From UMGS1279 sp045577495 (GTDB lineage Bacteria > Bacillota > Clostridia > Oscillospirales > Acutalibacteraceae), in contig JAZNIK010000054.1 in the NCBI GenBank assembly GCA_045577495.1, positions 1 to 53,122 on the forward strand: DNA of 53,122 bases. Direction: 5' to 3'. Positions 15,093 to 24,518 of this stretch are shown piece after piece. Numbering within the stretch: the first letter of the stretch is position 1; the number at the start of each line of letters is the position of its first letter. The position numbers and the translations under genes were made by a program. Under the pieces are notes generated by a model, which was not told the origin of the DNA, did not search any database, and was given only the letters and a program-made list of their open reading frames with translations.

Positions 15093-16217
15093 ATGATAGT
15101 TTTTATTTCTAATTTTTTAAATCATCACCAAATACCTTTTTGTGAAGAGATGTTAAAACAAACAAAAGGTGAGTTCGTTTTTATTGCGACTACGCCGATT
15201 GATATAGATAGAACAAAGTTTGGATATAAGGATGCAAATAGCAGTTATGATTTTGTGCTTAGAGCATATGAAAGCGAAGAAAACAAGCAAAAGGCACTGA
15301 ACCTTTGCTATGAGTGCGATGTATTGATTTACGGTTCTTGCCCTGATGAGTTTTTTAAAAAACGTGCTAAAGCAAAAAAACTCACCTTTAAATATGGAGA
15401 AAGATTTTTTAAAGAGCCGTTTACGTTTAAAAACGTGCCTAAAAGAGTTGCCTCAATGCTAAAGCATGTTATACCATATCAAAACAAAAATCATTATCTG
15501 TTGTGCGCAAGTGCGTATATGCCGAATGATTGCAAACTGTTTGGTTGCTTTAAAAACCGTATGTACCGCTGGGGATATTTCCCCGAGGTTATGGAGCACA
15601 ACCTTGATGAACTTATGTTAAACAAGCAAGAAAAAAGCTTGTTATGGGTCGGCAGATTTTTGGATTGGAAGCACCCCGAATATGCCGTTAGATTAGCAAA
15701 AAAGCTAAAACAAAATGGATATAAATTCACCCTTGATATGATAGGTTGCGGAGTGATAGAAGAAGACATCAAAAACATGATCGAGTGCGAAAACCTAACT
15801 GATTGTGTTAATATGTTAGGCTCTATGCCGCCCGAAAAGGTTAGAGAGCATATGGAAAAAGCACAGATTTTCCTGTTTACCTCAGATAGAAATGAGGGTT
15901 GGGGTGCAGTACTTAATGAGGCTATGAACTCGGGTTGTGCTGTGGTTGCAAATAAAGCGATAGGTTCAGTGCCGTTTGTGCTTAAAGACGAGAAAAACGG
16001 TATGGTATATGATGGTTCTTTTGAAGACTTTTATAACAAAACCGTTTTGCTATTAAATAATAAGAAAAAAACAAAAAATCTAGGCAAAAAAGCTTATAAA
16101 ACAATGGTTAATCAGTGGAACGCCAAAACCGCATCAGAAAGGCTAGTTGCTTTATTTAAAGAAAAATTGGGATTAACCAAAGAAGTTTTCACCTCGGGAC
16201 CATGCTCTCGAATTTAG
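15093..16217 (+). CDS. Glycosyltransferase family 4
   Basis: 374 aa from ATG 15093, placed just after GAGG (15083-15086). The alternative GTG at 15081 overlaps the upstream stop and contains the ribosome site. The GT-B C-half is clear: LLWVGRFLDWKHPEYAVR (about 185-202), MIGCGVIEED (about 216-225), GSMPPEKVREHM and the EGWGAVLNEAMNSGC catalytic/donor block (about 268-282). The N-half opens VFISNFLNHHQIPF, typical of this subgroup. It probably adds a sugar to the lipid-linked repeat. Donor unknown. Confidence 0.88.
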   Translation: MIVFISNFLNHHQIPFCEEMLKQTKGEFVFIATTPIDIDRTKFGYKDANSSYDFVLRAYESEENKQKALNLCYECDVLIYGSCPDEFFKKRAKAKKLTFKYGERFFKEPFTFKNVPKRVASMLKHVIPYQNKNHYLLCASAYMPNDCKLFGCFKNRMYRWGYFPEVMEHNLDELMLNKQEKSLLWVGRFLDWKHPEYAVRLAKKLKQNGYKFTLDMIGCGVIEEDIKNMIECENLTDCVNMLGSMPPEKVREHMEKAQIFLFTSDRNEGWGAVLNEAMNSGCAVVANKAIGSVPFVLKDEKNGMVYDGSFEDFYNKTVLLLNNKKKTKNLGKKAYKTMVNQWNAKTASERLVALFKEKLGLTKEVFTSGPCSRI

Positions 16218-16245
16218 CAGCTAATATTGGAGGGATAAAAAGAAT

Positions 16246-17211
16246 ATGGACAAAATTAGCGTAATAATAGCGGTATATAACACCAAAAAATATTTAGCAA
16301 GATGTGTTCAATCTATACTTAATCAAACGTATAAAAATATTGAGGTGATTCTTGTTGACGATGGTTCAACAGATGGTAGTGGAAAAATATGTGATGAACT
16401 AGCAAAAGAAGATGCTCGAGTTAAGGTTATACACAAGGAAAACGAAGGAGCCTCGGTTGCAAGAAACGCCGCGTTAAAATACGCTACGGGTGAATATGTT
16501 TCTTTTATAGATAGCGATGATAAAATTTGCGAAAAAGCCTATGAAATTTCAATAAAACTTATGAAGAAGTTTAATGCAGATATGGTGAAATACAATTCGT
16601 GCACAAAGGAAGACAAGTTATCTTCAGTTACGGAAATAGAAGATGCCTATGTTTTGTCAACAAAAGAAGTAACAGATAAAATTTTAGTTGATGAATATGG
16701 AAGTCAACTATGGCAGTATATTTTCAAAAAAGAGCTATGGGAAAACATATTACAACCAAAGGGCAGACTTGCTCAGGATATGATGGTTTTGCATCATGTG
16801 TCATCCAAAGCCAATAAGGTTTTAATAATACCGCATAATTTCTATTTTTATTTTCAAGATAGAAAAGATAATGTATCTAATGGAAACAAGAAAAATGTTA
16901 GGGGTACAGTGGATAGAGCAGTAGCATATTGGATGAGGGTGGGCTTTTGCGAGAACACACAAATTTATGCTGATATGTTAGATAAATGTTTAAAAAAGGC
17001 CATAGAATTTAGTGCCTCTGCATTTTGCAAGAAAGAGTTTTTTAAAAACGATAAATATCAAGAGGATAGAAAAACATTTCGTGATAATGTAAAAAGACAT
17101 AAAAAAGAGGTCTTTTCTAACTCTGAAATCTCCATTGCACATAAAGTGTGTGTGTTATTTATTATTTATACACCTAAACTCATACCAACAATATATATGT
17201 TTAAAAAATAG
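16246..17211 (+). CDS. Glycosyltransferase family 2
   Basis: 321 aa, EpsJ/CpsJ-like GT-A enzyme: ISVIIAVYNTKKYLARCVQSI (starts at 4), VDDGSTDGSG (about 38-47) for the nucleotide, and the metal site FIDSDD (about 87-92). A long helical C-terminal tail rich in Lys/Phe lacks clear membrane helices. GGAGGG precedes the ATG. It is the last sugar-transferring gene before the flippase. Confidence 0.9.
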   Translation: MDKISVIIAVYNTKKYLARCVQSILNQTYKNIEVILVDDGSTDGSGKICDELAKEDARVKVIHKENEGASVARNAALKYATGEYVSFIDSDDKICEKAYEISIKLMKKFNADMVKYNSCTKEDKLSSVTEIEDAYVLSTKEVTDKILVDEYGSQLWQYIFKKELWENILQPKGRLAQDMMVLHHVSSKANKVLIIPHNFYFYFQDRKDNVSNGNKKNVRGTVDRAVAYWMRVGFCENTQIYADMLDKCLKKAIEFSASAFCKKEFFKNDKYQEDRKTFRDNVKRHKKEVFSNSEISIAHKVCVLFIIYTPKLIPTIYMFKK

Positions 17212-17231
17212 CAAAAAAGGGGATGAAAAAT

Positions 17232-18749
17232 ATGATTTCGACCGATAGACAGTTGAAAATAGGTGCAATAATTTCGTATATGAATGTTGCCTTGAATATG
17301 GCTATAAGTATATTTCTCACCCCTTTTTTAATCAGCTCTCTAGGTGTTAGCGAATATGGAGTTTATCGGATTGTGCAATCTTTTGCGGGTCAGTTGACTA
17401 TAGCAAGTTTCGGTATAGCTTCACTTGTTACCAGAAACATAGTTTTTTTTAACACTACGAACGACCAGAAGAAGAAAGAAAATTTTCTGTTTTTTGCAAA
17501 AATTATAACCTTCTCATTAACAGGAATAATCGTAATAATCGGAGTTGTAATGTATTCCTTGTTAGAGCCTATGTATTCTAAATCTTTTACGCAAGAAGAA
17601 ATGAAAATAGCAAAGCAACTCTTTGTTTTTTTGATTGCAACTATGGGCTTTAACTTAATATGTGATTCATATTTAGGAATAGCAACAGCACACGAAAAAT
17701 TTATTTTCACAAAAGCATTACACTCTATAAAATTGATTTTTCGCGTTGTTTTGATTTTTTCTTTGTGTAGTTTTGGGGTTAAATCTATCGCCATTGTTGC
17801 AACAGATTGTTTTATTGCCTTTATTACAATGATAATTGTAATATTGTATAATAAAATATACTTAAAAGAAAAAGCTAAATATTATTTTTTTGATAAACCA
17901 TTACTAATACAAAGTTTAAGTTTTTCCTTTGCAATATTTTTACAAACAATAATAAATCAAGTTAATCAAAATTTAGATAATGTTATTTTAGGAGCAATGA
18001 CGGATTCCAAAACAGTTACGCTCTATTCTACTGCTTTATCGTTGTTTGTAACATATTCTTCGTTGGTCACAACAGTAGGTACATTGTTTGGTCCTAAAGC
18101 TACTAAGTTAGTTGCCAAGAATGCATCGCCAGAAGAACTGACGGATTTTGTGGCACGAACTGGAAGAATTCAGTTTATGATCGCGGGGTTGATTATAGGA
18201 GGATTTGTGTTATTTGGTAAGAATTTTATTATGATTTGGGTCGGAAAAGACTTTTTGCCTATTTATCCTATAGTTATAGCCCTGTTTATTCCAGCGACAA
18301 TACCGTTTGTTGAAACAACAACAGAAGCATTACTGAATGCGAAAATGAAACGGCTGGGACGTTCGTTGATACTGATAGCCATGTGTTTGGTCAATTTGGT
18401 AGTTTCAATTTTATTAACCAAAAAAATAGGTTATTGGGGCGCAACTATTGGTACTGGATTTTCTTTTGTGTTTGGGTATGGGGTTTTAATAAATATTTAT
18501 CTAAATAAGACATTAGGGCTTAAAATAATTAGGTTATTTAAAAATGTGCTTAAGGGAACCTTGTTTGGTGGAATTATAAGTATGATTATTGGCAGTATGT
18601 TGACCTTATTGCCAGATAATTTAGTATGTTTTTGCTTAAAAGTTGTTTTGTATACAATGATATATACTTTTGTGATATATCTTGTTAGCGCAAATGAAGA
18701 AGAAAAAAACTTAATTAAGGGTTTGTTAAAATGGAAAAGAAAAAACTAA
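17232..18749 (+). CDS. Polysaccharide flippase (Wzx-like, MOP superfamily)
   Basis: 505 aa with 12-14 hydrophobic segments, Polysacc_synt-type. The N-terminal half reads ISYMNVALNMAISIFLTPFLI then LGVSEYGVYRIV, as in teichuronic/O-antigen flippases. It moves the lipid-linked repeat across the membrane before polymerisation. ATG 17223 touches the AAAAGGGG ribosome site, so ATG 17232, nine bases after it, is preferred. Its 3' end overlaps the next gene by 19 bases. Confidence 0.88.
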   Translation: MISTDRQLKIGAIISYMNVALNMAISIFLTPFLISSLGVSEYGVYRIVQSFAGQLTIASFGIASLVTRNIVFFNTTNDQKKKENFLFFAKIITFSLTGIIVIIGVVMYSLLEPMYSKSFTQEEMKIAKQLFVFLIATMGFNLICDSYLGIATAHEKFIFTKALHSIKLIFRVVLIFSLCSFGVKSIAIVATDCFIAFITMIIVILYNKIYLKEKAKYYFFDKPLLIQSLSFSFAIFLQTIINQVNQNLDNVILGAMTDSKTVTLYSTALSLFVTYSSLVTTVGTLFGPKATKLVAKNASPEELTDFVARTGRIQFMIAGLIIGGFVLFGKNFIMIWVGKDFLPIYPIVIALFIPATIPFVETTTEALLNAKMKRLGRSLILIAMCLVNLVVSILLTKKIGYWGATIGTGFSFVFGYGVLINIYLNKTLGLKIIRLFKNVLKGTLFGGIISMIIGSMLTLLPDNLVCFCLKVVLYTMIYTFVIYLVSANEEEKNLIKGLLKWKRKN

Positions 18750-19807
18750 AAGTTTTAGTTGTAACCACACAATACATTCATAATTATGGAGCGGTTTTGC
18801 AAGCTATAGCATTTAAAAATTTTTTAGAGCAAAAATTCAATCTAGATGTTACTTTTTTGAACCCCCAAAATCATAAAAATAGAATTTTTGAAAAGATATT
18901 TCCGATAAGCATCAATTCTATAGCTGCAATAATTAACAATCTTATTAAAACTATATATATTAAAAAGCTTTTTTTAAAAAATCGGAAATTTGCTATGTTT
19001 ATCAAAGATAATTTTGTAGAGATCTTGGACGGAAATCAAGAACAGTTTGATTTATATATTACTGGTGGAGATCAAATGTTTAATAGAGGCTGTTTGACCA
19101 GATCTCAAAACCTATTAACTTTCGCGGGAGACCATGCCAAAAAAATCTCCTATAGCACTAGCATGGGCTCCGCATCTTTTACGGATTGTGAGTGGGAGTA
19201 TATAAAAAAAGCCTTAAACAAGTATACCTATCTTTCTTTGAGAGAGCAAACAGCACAACGTATTTTGAGTTCAAAAATAGACGTACCTACTAGAATAGAT
19301 ATCGATCCAACATTTTTAGTTGATAGTGATTTTTGGAATAATATATCAAAAGAGGTAGAAGAACTCCCTAATAGATACATTTTGGTTTATGAGTTAATGT
19401 CTCACAAAGATTTAGATAGAATGATATTAACTCTTAAGAAAAAATTAAATATCCCTGTTGTAAAACTTTCGTTCTCGCCCAAAAGCCATAAATATACAGA
19501 TTTTGTTGTTTTAGATGCGGGGCCAAACGAGTTTCTTGCTCTATTTAAAAAAGCGGAGTTTGTTGTCACAACATCCTTCCACGGAACATGTTTTTCTATA
19601 ATAAACAAAAAGCCGTTTGTTTCTTTAGTTCAAAAAAACGAGAAAAGAATTACTTGTTTATTGGAAGAAATGGAGCTATCTGAGTGTTGTTTTAGTGAGG
19701 TGAATAAAACGACACAGATACCACAACCAAATTTCAAAATCGCAGAAAAAGTTATAGAAAAAAAGAATATAGAAGCGGTTAATTATATAAAAAACCAGTT
19801 GATATAA
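18731..19807 (+). CDS. Polysaccharide pyruvyl transferase family protein
   Basis: 358 aa. The N-terminal LVVTTQYIHNYGAVLQAIAF (about 9-28) and the later SFHGTCFSIINKKPFV (about 279-294) are the hallmark blocks of the pyruvyl-transferase family (PF04230), which uses phosphoenolpyruvate to add pyruvate ketals to glycans. YITGGDQMFNRG near 113 is the usual D-Q substrate loop. It overlaps the flippase end by 19 bases and is followed by a ferredoxin/F420-type protein, a pairing often seen in anaerobe polysaccharide loci. Confidence 0.85.
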   Translation: MEKKKLKVLVVTTQYIHNYGAVLQAIAFKNFLEQKFNLDVTFLNPQNHKNRIFEKIFPISINSIAAIINNLIKTIYIKKLFLKNRKFAMFIKDNFVEILDGNQEQFDLYITGGDQMFNRGCLTRSQNLLTFAGDHAKKISYSTSMGSASFTDCEWEYIKKALNKYTYLSLREQTAQRILSSKIDVPTRIDIDPTFLVDSDFWNNISKEVEELPNRYILVYELMSHKDLDRMILTLKKKLNIPVVKLSFSPKSHKYTDFVVLDAGPNEFLALFKKAEFVVTTSFHGTCFSIINKKPFVSLVQKNEKRITCLLEEMELSECCFSEVNKTTQIPQPNFKIAEKVIEKKNIEAVNYIKNQLI

Positions 19808-19828
19808 TATAAAAGAAAGAGATAAAAA

Positions 19829-20995
19829 ATGAGCATTACAAAATTTAAAGAATGTGCCAATTGTGGCGCTTGTTATAATATGTGCACTCAAGATGCTATT
19901 TTTGTAAATGATGAGAAAACGTTTTATAGAGTTATGGTTGATAAAGATAAGTGCATAGAATGTGGGCTTTGTGAAAAAATTTGCCCAATAAATGTTGAAA
20001 CAGATACGCCTCAAATACAAACACAAGCTTATTTTGGTAAACATATAGATAAAGATGTTGTAGCATCAAGTTCTTCAGGAGGAGCATTTGCTGCTTTTTC
20101 AAAAATCATTTTAGAAGAAAGCGGTATAGTTTTTTCGGCAGGATATACAGATGATTTTAAGAGGGTGGTTTTTAAAAATACTGATGAAACCCCACTGCAT
20201 ACTCTTATGAGGAGTAAATACGTAGAAAGCAGTGTTAACACTGCTTTTAGGCAGATTGAAAACGAACTATCTAAAGAACGAAAAGTGCTTTTTTGTGGAA
20301 CCCCTTGTCAAGTTGCCGGGTTAAAAGCTTATTTGAAAAAAGAATATAAAAACCTGGTAGTTGTTGATTTTTTGTGTGGTGGCCTCGCTTCTCATAAAAT
20401 GTATTTAGAACATATTTGCGATAAAGAAAAAACGTATGGATCAAAAATCGAAAACGTTAATTTTAGGCCCAAAACTGCAGGGTGGGAAGAGCACGCCTTG
20501 TTAATTGATTTTAAGAACGGAAAAAAATATGAGCAGCCAATGGCATTGGATCCATATTTTTATAGTTTTGTAAGTGCACACTTAAATGTTAGGGATTATT
20601 GTTATAAATGTAAATTTGCAAATAAACATATATCAGATATAACGCTTGCAGACTTTTGGAAATATAGAAAGGTTACAAATTCCCCCAAAAACCATGATGG
20701 ATTGTCCCAAGTCCTGGTAAACACTTTTAAAGGACAACAACTGTTAGAAAAAGCGTTTTCAAGTATGAATTTAAATTTCATCAAATCTGAGTTGATCGTT
20801 GATGTTGAAGCAAGAACGCCAACAATATCGGTTATGAACAAAAGAAAAGAATTTTTGAAGACATATGAAAAGAAAGGATTACAAGCAGCCGCAGTTGATG
20901 CGGGAATGTCTATCGGAAAAACTGCGATAAAGATAAAAATAAAATACTATATTAAAAAAAATATTGTATTGTTGAAAAGGTTGGTAAAATCATGA
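19829..20995 (+). CDS. Ferredoxin / coenzyme F420 hydrogenase-dehydrogenase beta-like protein (copy 2)
   Basis: 388 aa with the same build as the protein at 5550: CANCGACYNMC (about 9-19) and CIECGLCEKICP (about 43-54) for two 4Fe-4S clusters, then SSSSGGAFAAF (about 77-87) and FCGTPCQVAGLKAYL (about 158-172). It directly follows the pyruvyl transferase. Similar pairs are common, but the chemistry is not established. Its stop overlaps the ugd start (ATGA). Confidence 0.85.
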   Translation: MSITKFKECANCGACYNMCTQDAIFVNDEKTFYRVMVDKDKCIECGLCEKICPINVETDTPQIQTQAYFGKHIDKDVVASSSSGGAFAAFSKIILEESGIVFSAGYTDDFKRVVFKNTDETPLHTLMRSKYVESSVNTAFRQIENELSKERKVLFCGTPCQVAGLKAYLKKEYKNLVVVDFLCGGLASHKMYLEHICDKEKTYGSKIENVNFRPKTAGWEEHALLIDFKNGKKYEQPMALDPYFYSFVSAHLNVRDYCYKCKFANKHISDITLADFWKYRKVTNSPKNHDGLSQVLVNTFKGQQLLEKAFSSMNLNFIKSELIVDVEARTPTISVMNKRKEFLKTYEKKGLQAAAVDAGMSIGKTAIKIKIKYYIKKNIVLLKRLVKS

Positions 20996-22203
20996 AAATA
21001 GCGGTATCAGGAACAGGATATGTAGGGCTCTCGCTTGCTACGCTTTTATCTCAAAAACATTCTGTGATTGCTGTGGATGTTTTGCCAGATAAGGTGCAAA
21101 AGATAAACGACAGAATATCTCCTATCCAAGACAAAGAAATACAAGAGTTTTTTGACAATAAAAAACTTGACCTAGTTGCTACAACTGACGAAGAAAAAGC
21201 ATATAGATCTGCAGATACAGTTATTGTTGCAGTTCCTACAAATTATGATAGTGAAAAAAATTATTTTGATACAGCTATAGTTGAAAGTGTAATAACAAAA
21301 GTTACGAAGATAAACCCCGAGGCATGTATAGTTATAAAATCTACAGTCCCCGTTGGCTTTACACAATCCATAATTAAAAGCACAGGCAATGATAATATCT
21401 TATTTAGTCCGGAGTTTTTGAGAGAAAGCAAGGCTCTTTATGATAATTTGTATCCATCAAGAATAATAATTGGTTTAAAATCGCAAAGCAAGAAAATAAT
21501 GGAGCACGCGAAAAATTTTGCTAGTATGTTAAAAGACTGCTCATTAAAGCAGGAGACACCCATTCTGCTTATGGAACCAACAGAAGCAGAGGCGGTCAAA
21601 TTATTTTCTAATACATATTTAGCTCTTAGAGTATCCTTTTTTAACGAATTAGATACATATGCAGAAACAAAAGGGTTAAGCACAGAGCAAATTATAAATG
21701 GAGTTTGCTTAGACCCTAGAATTGGAACTCATTATAATAACCCTTCTTTTGGATATGGTGGTTATTGTTTGCCAAAGGATACAAAACAACTTCTTGCAAA
21801 TTTTCAGAACATCCCAGAAAATCTTATTAGGGCTATTGTTGAATCTAACAAAACAAGAAAAGAGTATATAGCACAAAAAGTTCTTAGCATTGTAAAAAGC
21901 AAAGGTGTAAAAGAAACCGATTCGGTTGTCGGTGTTTATAGACTCACTATGAAAAGCAATTCTGATAATTTTAGGCATAGTTCTATTCAGGGTGTTATGA
22001 AAAGAATTAAAGAAAAAGGCGCAAAAGTAATAATTTATGAACCAACATTAAAAGATCAGTGCCTATTTGCTGGGTTTGAAGTGGTAAACGATTTATCCTT
22101 CTTCAAAGAAAAAACAGATATTATATTAGCCAATCGTTATGATGACGAATTAAACGATGTAAAAGAAAAAATCTATACAAGAGACCTTTTTAGTAGAGAC
22201 TAA
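20992..22203 (+). CDS. ugd: UDP-glucose 6-dehydrogenase
   Basis: 403 aa, the usual length. It oxidises UDP-glucose to UDP-glucuronate with two NAD+. The Rossmann motif is GTGYVGLSLA (7-16). The NAD-side signature VPTNYD (81-86) and the central KSTVPVGFT (116-124) are present, and the catalytic cysteine is Cys259 in FGYGGYCLPKD. It overlaps the previous gene by four bases (ATGA), so it is translated in the same operon. It suggests a uronic acid in the polymer. Confidence 0.94.
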   Translation: MKIAVSGTGYVGLSLATLLSQKHSVIAVDVLPDKVQKINDRISPIQDKEIQEFFDNKKLDLVATTDEEKAYRSADTVIVAVPTNYDSEKNYFDTAIVESVITKVTKINPEACIVIKSTVPVGFTQSIIKSTGNDNILFSPEFLRESKALYDNLYPSRIIIGLKSQSKKIMEHAKNFASMLKDCSLKQETPILLMEPTEAEAVKLFSNTYLALRVSFFNELDTYAETKGLSTEQIINGVCLDPRIGTHYNNPSFGYGGYCLPKDTKQLLANFQNIPENLIRAIVESNKTRKEYIAQKVLSIVKSKGVKETDSVVGVYRLTMKSNSDNFRHSSIQGVMKRIKEKGAKVIIYEPTLKDQCLFAGFEVVNDLSFFKEKTDIILANRYDDELNDVKEKIYTRDLFSRD

Positions 22204-22244
22204 AACTCAATTTACACAATACAATAAATAAGGGGAATATAGCT

Positions 22245-23288
22245 ATGTCATCATTTAAAAACAAAACATTACTTATAACAGGTGGTACGGGTTCCTTCGG
22301 TAATGCGGTGCTTAACCGATTTTTAGACACCGACATTGGCGAAATCCGTGTGTTTTCTAGGGATGAGAAAAAGCAGGACGATATGCGCCACGAGTTTCAG
22401 GCAAAAATGCCCGAAGTAGCCGATAAAATCAAGTTTTATATCGGTGATGTTCGCGACCTTGCTAGTGTTAAAAACGCTATGCACGGTGTTGATTACATAT
22501 TCCATGCTGCAGCGCTAAAGCAGGTGCCCTCTTGCGAGTTCTTTCCTATGGAGGCTGTTCGCACTAATGTTATGGGTACCGATAATGTTCTTACCGCCGC
22601 CATTGAGGAGGGGGTAAGCCATGTAATTTGCCTTTCTACTGATAAGGCGGCATACCCAGTAAATGCTATGGGTATCACAAAGGCTTTGGAGGAGCGAGTT
22701 GCGGTTGCTAAGGCTCGCAATGTTGACTCTAAAAAAATCAAAATCTGTTGCACCCGTTACGGTAACGTAATGTGCTCACGCGGTTCGGTAATTCCGCTTT
22801 GGATTGACCAGATTAAAGCGGGCAACCCAATAACTATAACCGAGCCCTCTATGACACGCTTTATTATGTCGCTTGAAGAGGCGGTTGATTTGGTTCTTTT
22901 TGCCTTTGAAGAGGGTGTGAATGGTGATATTTTGGTTCAAAAGGCACCCGCTTGTACCATTGAAACCTTAGCAAAGGCTGTAACCGAACTTTTTGCACCC
23001 GAGACCGAGATTAAGGTTATCGGCATTCGCCACGGTGAAAAGCTTTATGAAACCTTGCTCACAAACGAGGAGTGCGAAAACGCTATTGATATGGGTGACT
23101 TCTATAGAGTTCCTGCCGATAATCGCGGACTTAATTATGATAAATATTTTGTTGACGGAGATACCGAGCGCAATCCTTTAACCGAGTTCAACTCTAATAA
23201 CACCGAGCTTTTAAGTGTTGAAGAGGTTAAGGATAAGCTTTTATCCTTGGAGTATATTCAGTCAGAACTTGCAGAATTAAGCAAATAA
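22245..23288 (+). CDS. capE: UDP-GlcNAc 4,6-dehydratase / 5-epimerase (CapE/FnlA-type)
   Basis: 347 aa, extended SDR fold. LITGGTGSFGNAVL (10-23) binds NAD(P), LSTDKAAYPVNAMGITK (about 129-145) carries the active-site region, and RYGNVMCSRGSVIPL (about 166-180) is typical of this family. It starts UDP-N-acetyl-L-fucosamine synthesis: inverting dehydration and epimerisation of UDP-GlcNAc. The next two genes supply the remaining steps in order. AGGGGAA precedes the ATG. Confidence 0.92.
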   Translation: MSSFKNKTLLITGGTGSFGNAVLNRFLDTDIGEIRVFSRDEKKQDDMRHEFQAKMPEVADKIKFYIGDVRDLASVKNAMHGVDYIFHAAALKQVPSCEFFPMEAVRTNVMGTDNVLTAAIEEGVSHVICLSTDKAAYPVNAMGITKALEERVAVAKARNVDSKKIKICCTRYGNVMCSRGSVIPLWIDQIKAGNPITITEPSMTRFIMSLEEAVDLVLFAFEEGVNGDILVQKAPACTIETLAKAVTELFAPETEIKVIGIRHGEKLYETLLTNEECENAIDMGDFYRVPADNRGLNYDKYFVDGDTERNPLTEFNSNNTELLSVEEVKDKLLSLEYIQSELAELSK

Positions 23289-23300
23289 AGGTAAGAAAAT

Positions 23301-24506
23301 ATGAAAATTTTAATCACTGGTGCGTTGGGTTTTGTGGGTAAAAACCTAACCGCCGCCCTAAACAATATTAAGGATGGCAAGGATAGAACCCGTCCAAACT
23401 TAAATATTGAGGAGCTGTATCTTTACGATATTGGTTCTACCCAAAAAGAGTTAGATGAATACTGCAGAAAAGCCGACTTTGTTTTTCATTTTGCTGGTGT
23501 TAATCGCCCCGAAACAGAGGAAGAATTTATGCAGGGCAATTTTGGTTTTTCCAGTACTCTGCTTGATACCCTTAAAAAACATAAAAACACCTGCCCTGTA
23601 GTGCTTTCGTCATCCATTCAGGCAACCCTTATTGGTAGATACGCTAATGGTGAGTACGGAAAAAGCAAAAAAGCAGGCGAGGATTTGTTCTTTGCTTACG
23701 GCGGGGAAACGGGCGCAAAGGTAATGGTTTATCGCTTTCCTAATCTGTTCGGAAAGTGGTGCAGACCAAACTATAACAGTGCCGTTGCAACCTTCTGCAA
23801 CAACATTGCAAACGATTTGGATATAACCGTAAACGACCCAAGCGTTCAGCTTGAACTTTTATACATTGATGATTTGATTGACGAGATGCTTGATGCCCTT
23901 GAGGGTAAAGAGCATCATTGTGAATTTGATGGCGTAAATACCGTTTTAAACGAAAACGGAAGTTTTTGTGCGGCACCTATTACGCATAAGGTGACTTTGG
24001 GTGAGATAGTAGAACTTTTAAATAGCTTTAAGGCTCAGCCCCAAACACTTTTAATGCCCGAGATACCTAAGAATTCATTCGCTAAAAAGCTTTATTCTAC
24101 ATATCTTTCTTATCTGCCAAAAGAAAAAGTTTCTTTTGAACTTAAAATGAATGTGGATAACAGAGGTAGCTTTACCGAGCTTCTTCGCACCGAAAAATGC
24201 GGTCAGTTCTCGGTTAATATTTCAAAGCCTGGCATCACTAAAGGTGAGCATTGGCACCATACTAAATGGGAATTTTTTATCGTTGTTTCGGGCAAGGGAC
24301 TAATTCAGCAGCGCAAGGTTGGAACCGACGAGGTGCTTGATTTTTATGTATCGGGCGATAAAATCGAGGCGGTACATATGCTTCCCGGTTATACCCATAA
24401 CATAATCAATCTTAGCGATACCGAGGATCTGGTAACGCTTATGTGGGCTAACGAGTGCTTTGATGCAGATAAGCCCGATACCTTCTTTGACCCCGTAGTA
24501 AAATAG
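23301..24506 (+). CDS. capF: UDP-2-acetamido-2,6-dideoxy-hexulose reductase with cupin domain (CapF/FnlB-type)
   Basis: 401 aa, bifunctional. The N-terminal SDR domain (about 1-245) has ITGALGFVGKNL (4-15) and the YGKSKKAGEDLF active site (about 118-129). The C-terminal cupin domain (about 270-400) has the metal site GEHWHHTKWEFF (about 315-326) and MLPGYTHNI. In CapF the cupin epimerises and the SDR domain reduces the keto sugar toward the L-talo product. It lies 12 bases after capE. Confidence 0.92.
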   Translation: MKILITGALGFVGKNLTAALNNIKDGKDRTRPNLNIEELYLYDIGSTQKELDEYCRKADFVFHFAGVNRPETEEEFMQGNFGFSSTLLDTLKKHKNTCPVVLSSSIQATLIGRYANGEYGKSKKAGEDLFFAYGGETGAKVMVYRFPNLFGKWCRPNYNSAVATFCNNIANDLDITVNDPSVQLELLYIDDLIDEMLDALEGKEHHCEFDGVNTVLNENGSFCAAPITHKVTLGEIVELLNSFKAQPQTLLMPEIPKNSFAKKLYSTYLSYLPKEKVSFELKMNVDNRGSFTELLRTEKCGQFSVNISKPGITKGEHWHHTKWEFFIVVSGKGLIQQRKVGTDEVLDFYVSGDKIEAVHMLPGYTHNIINLSDTEDLVTLMWANECFDADKPDTFFDPVVK

Positions 24507-24518
24507 GAGGAAGTAATT

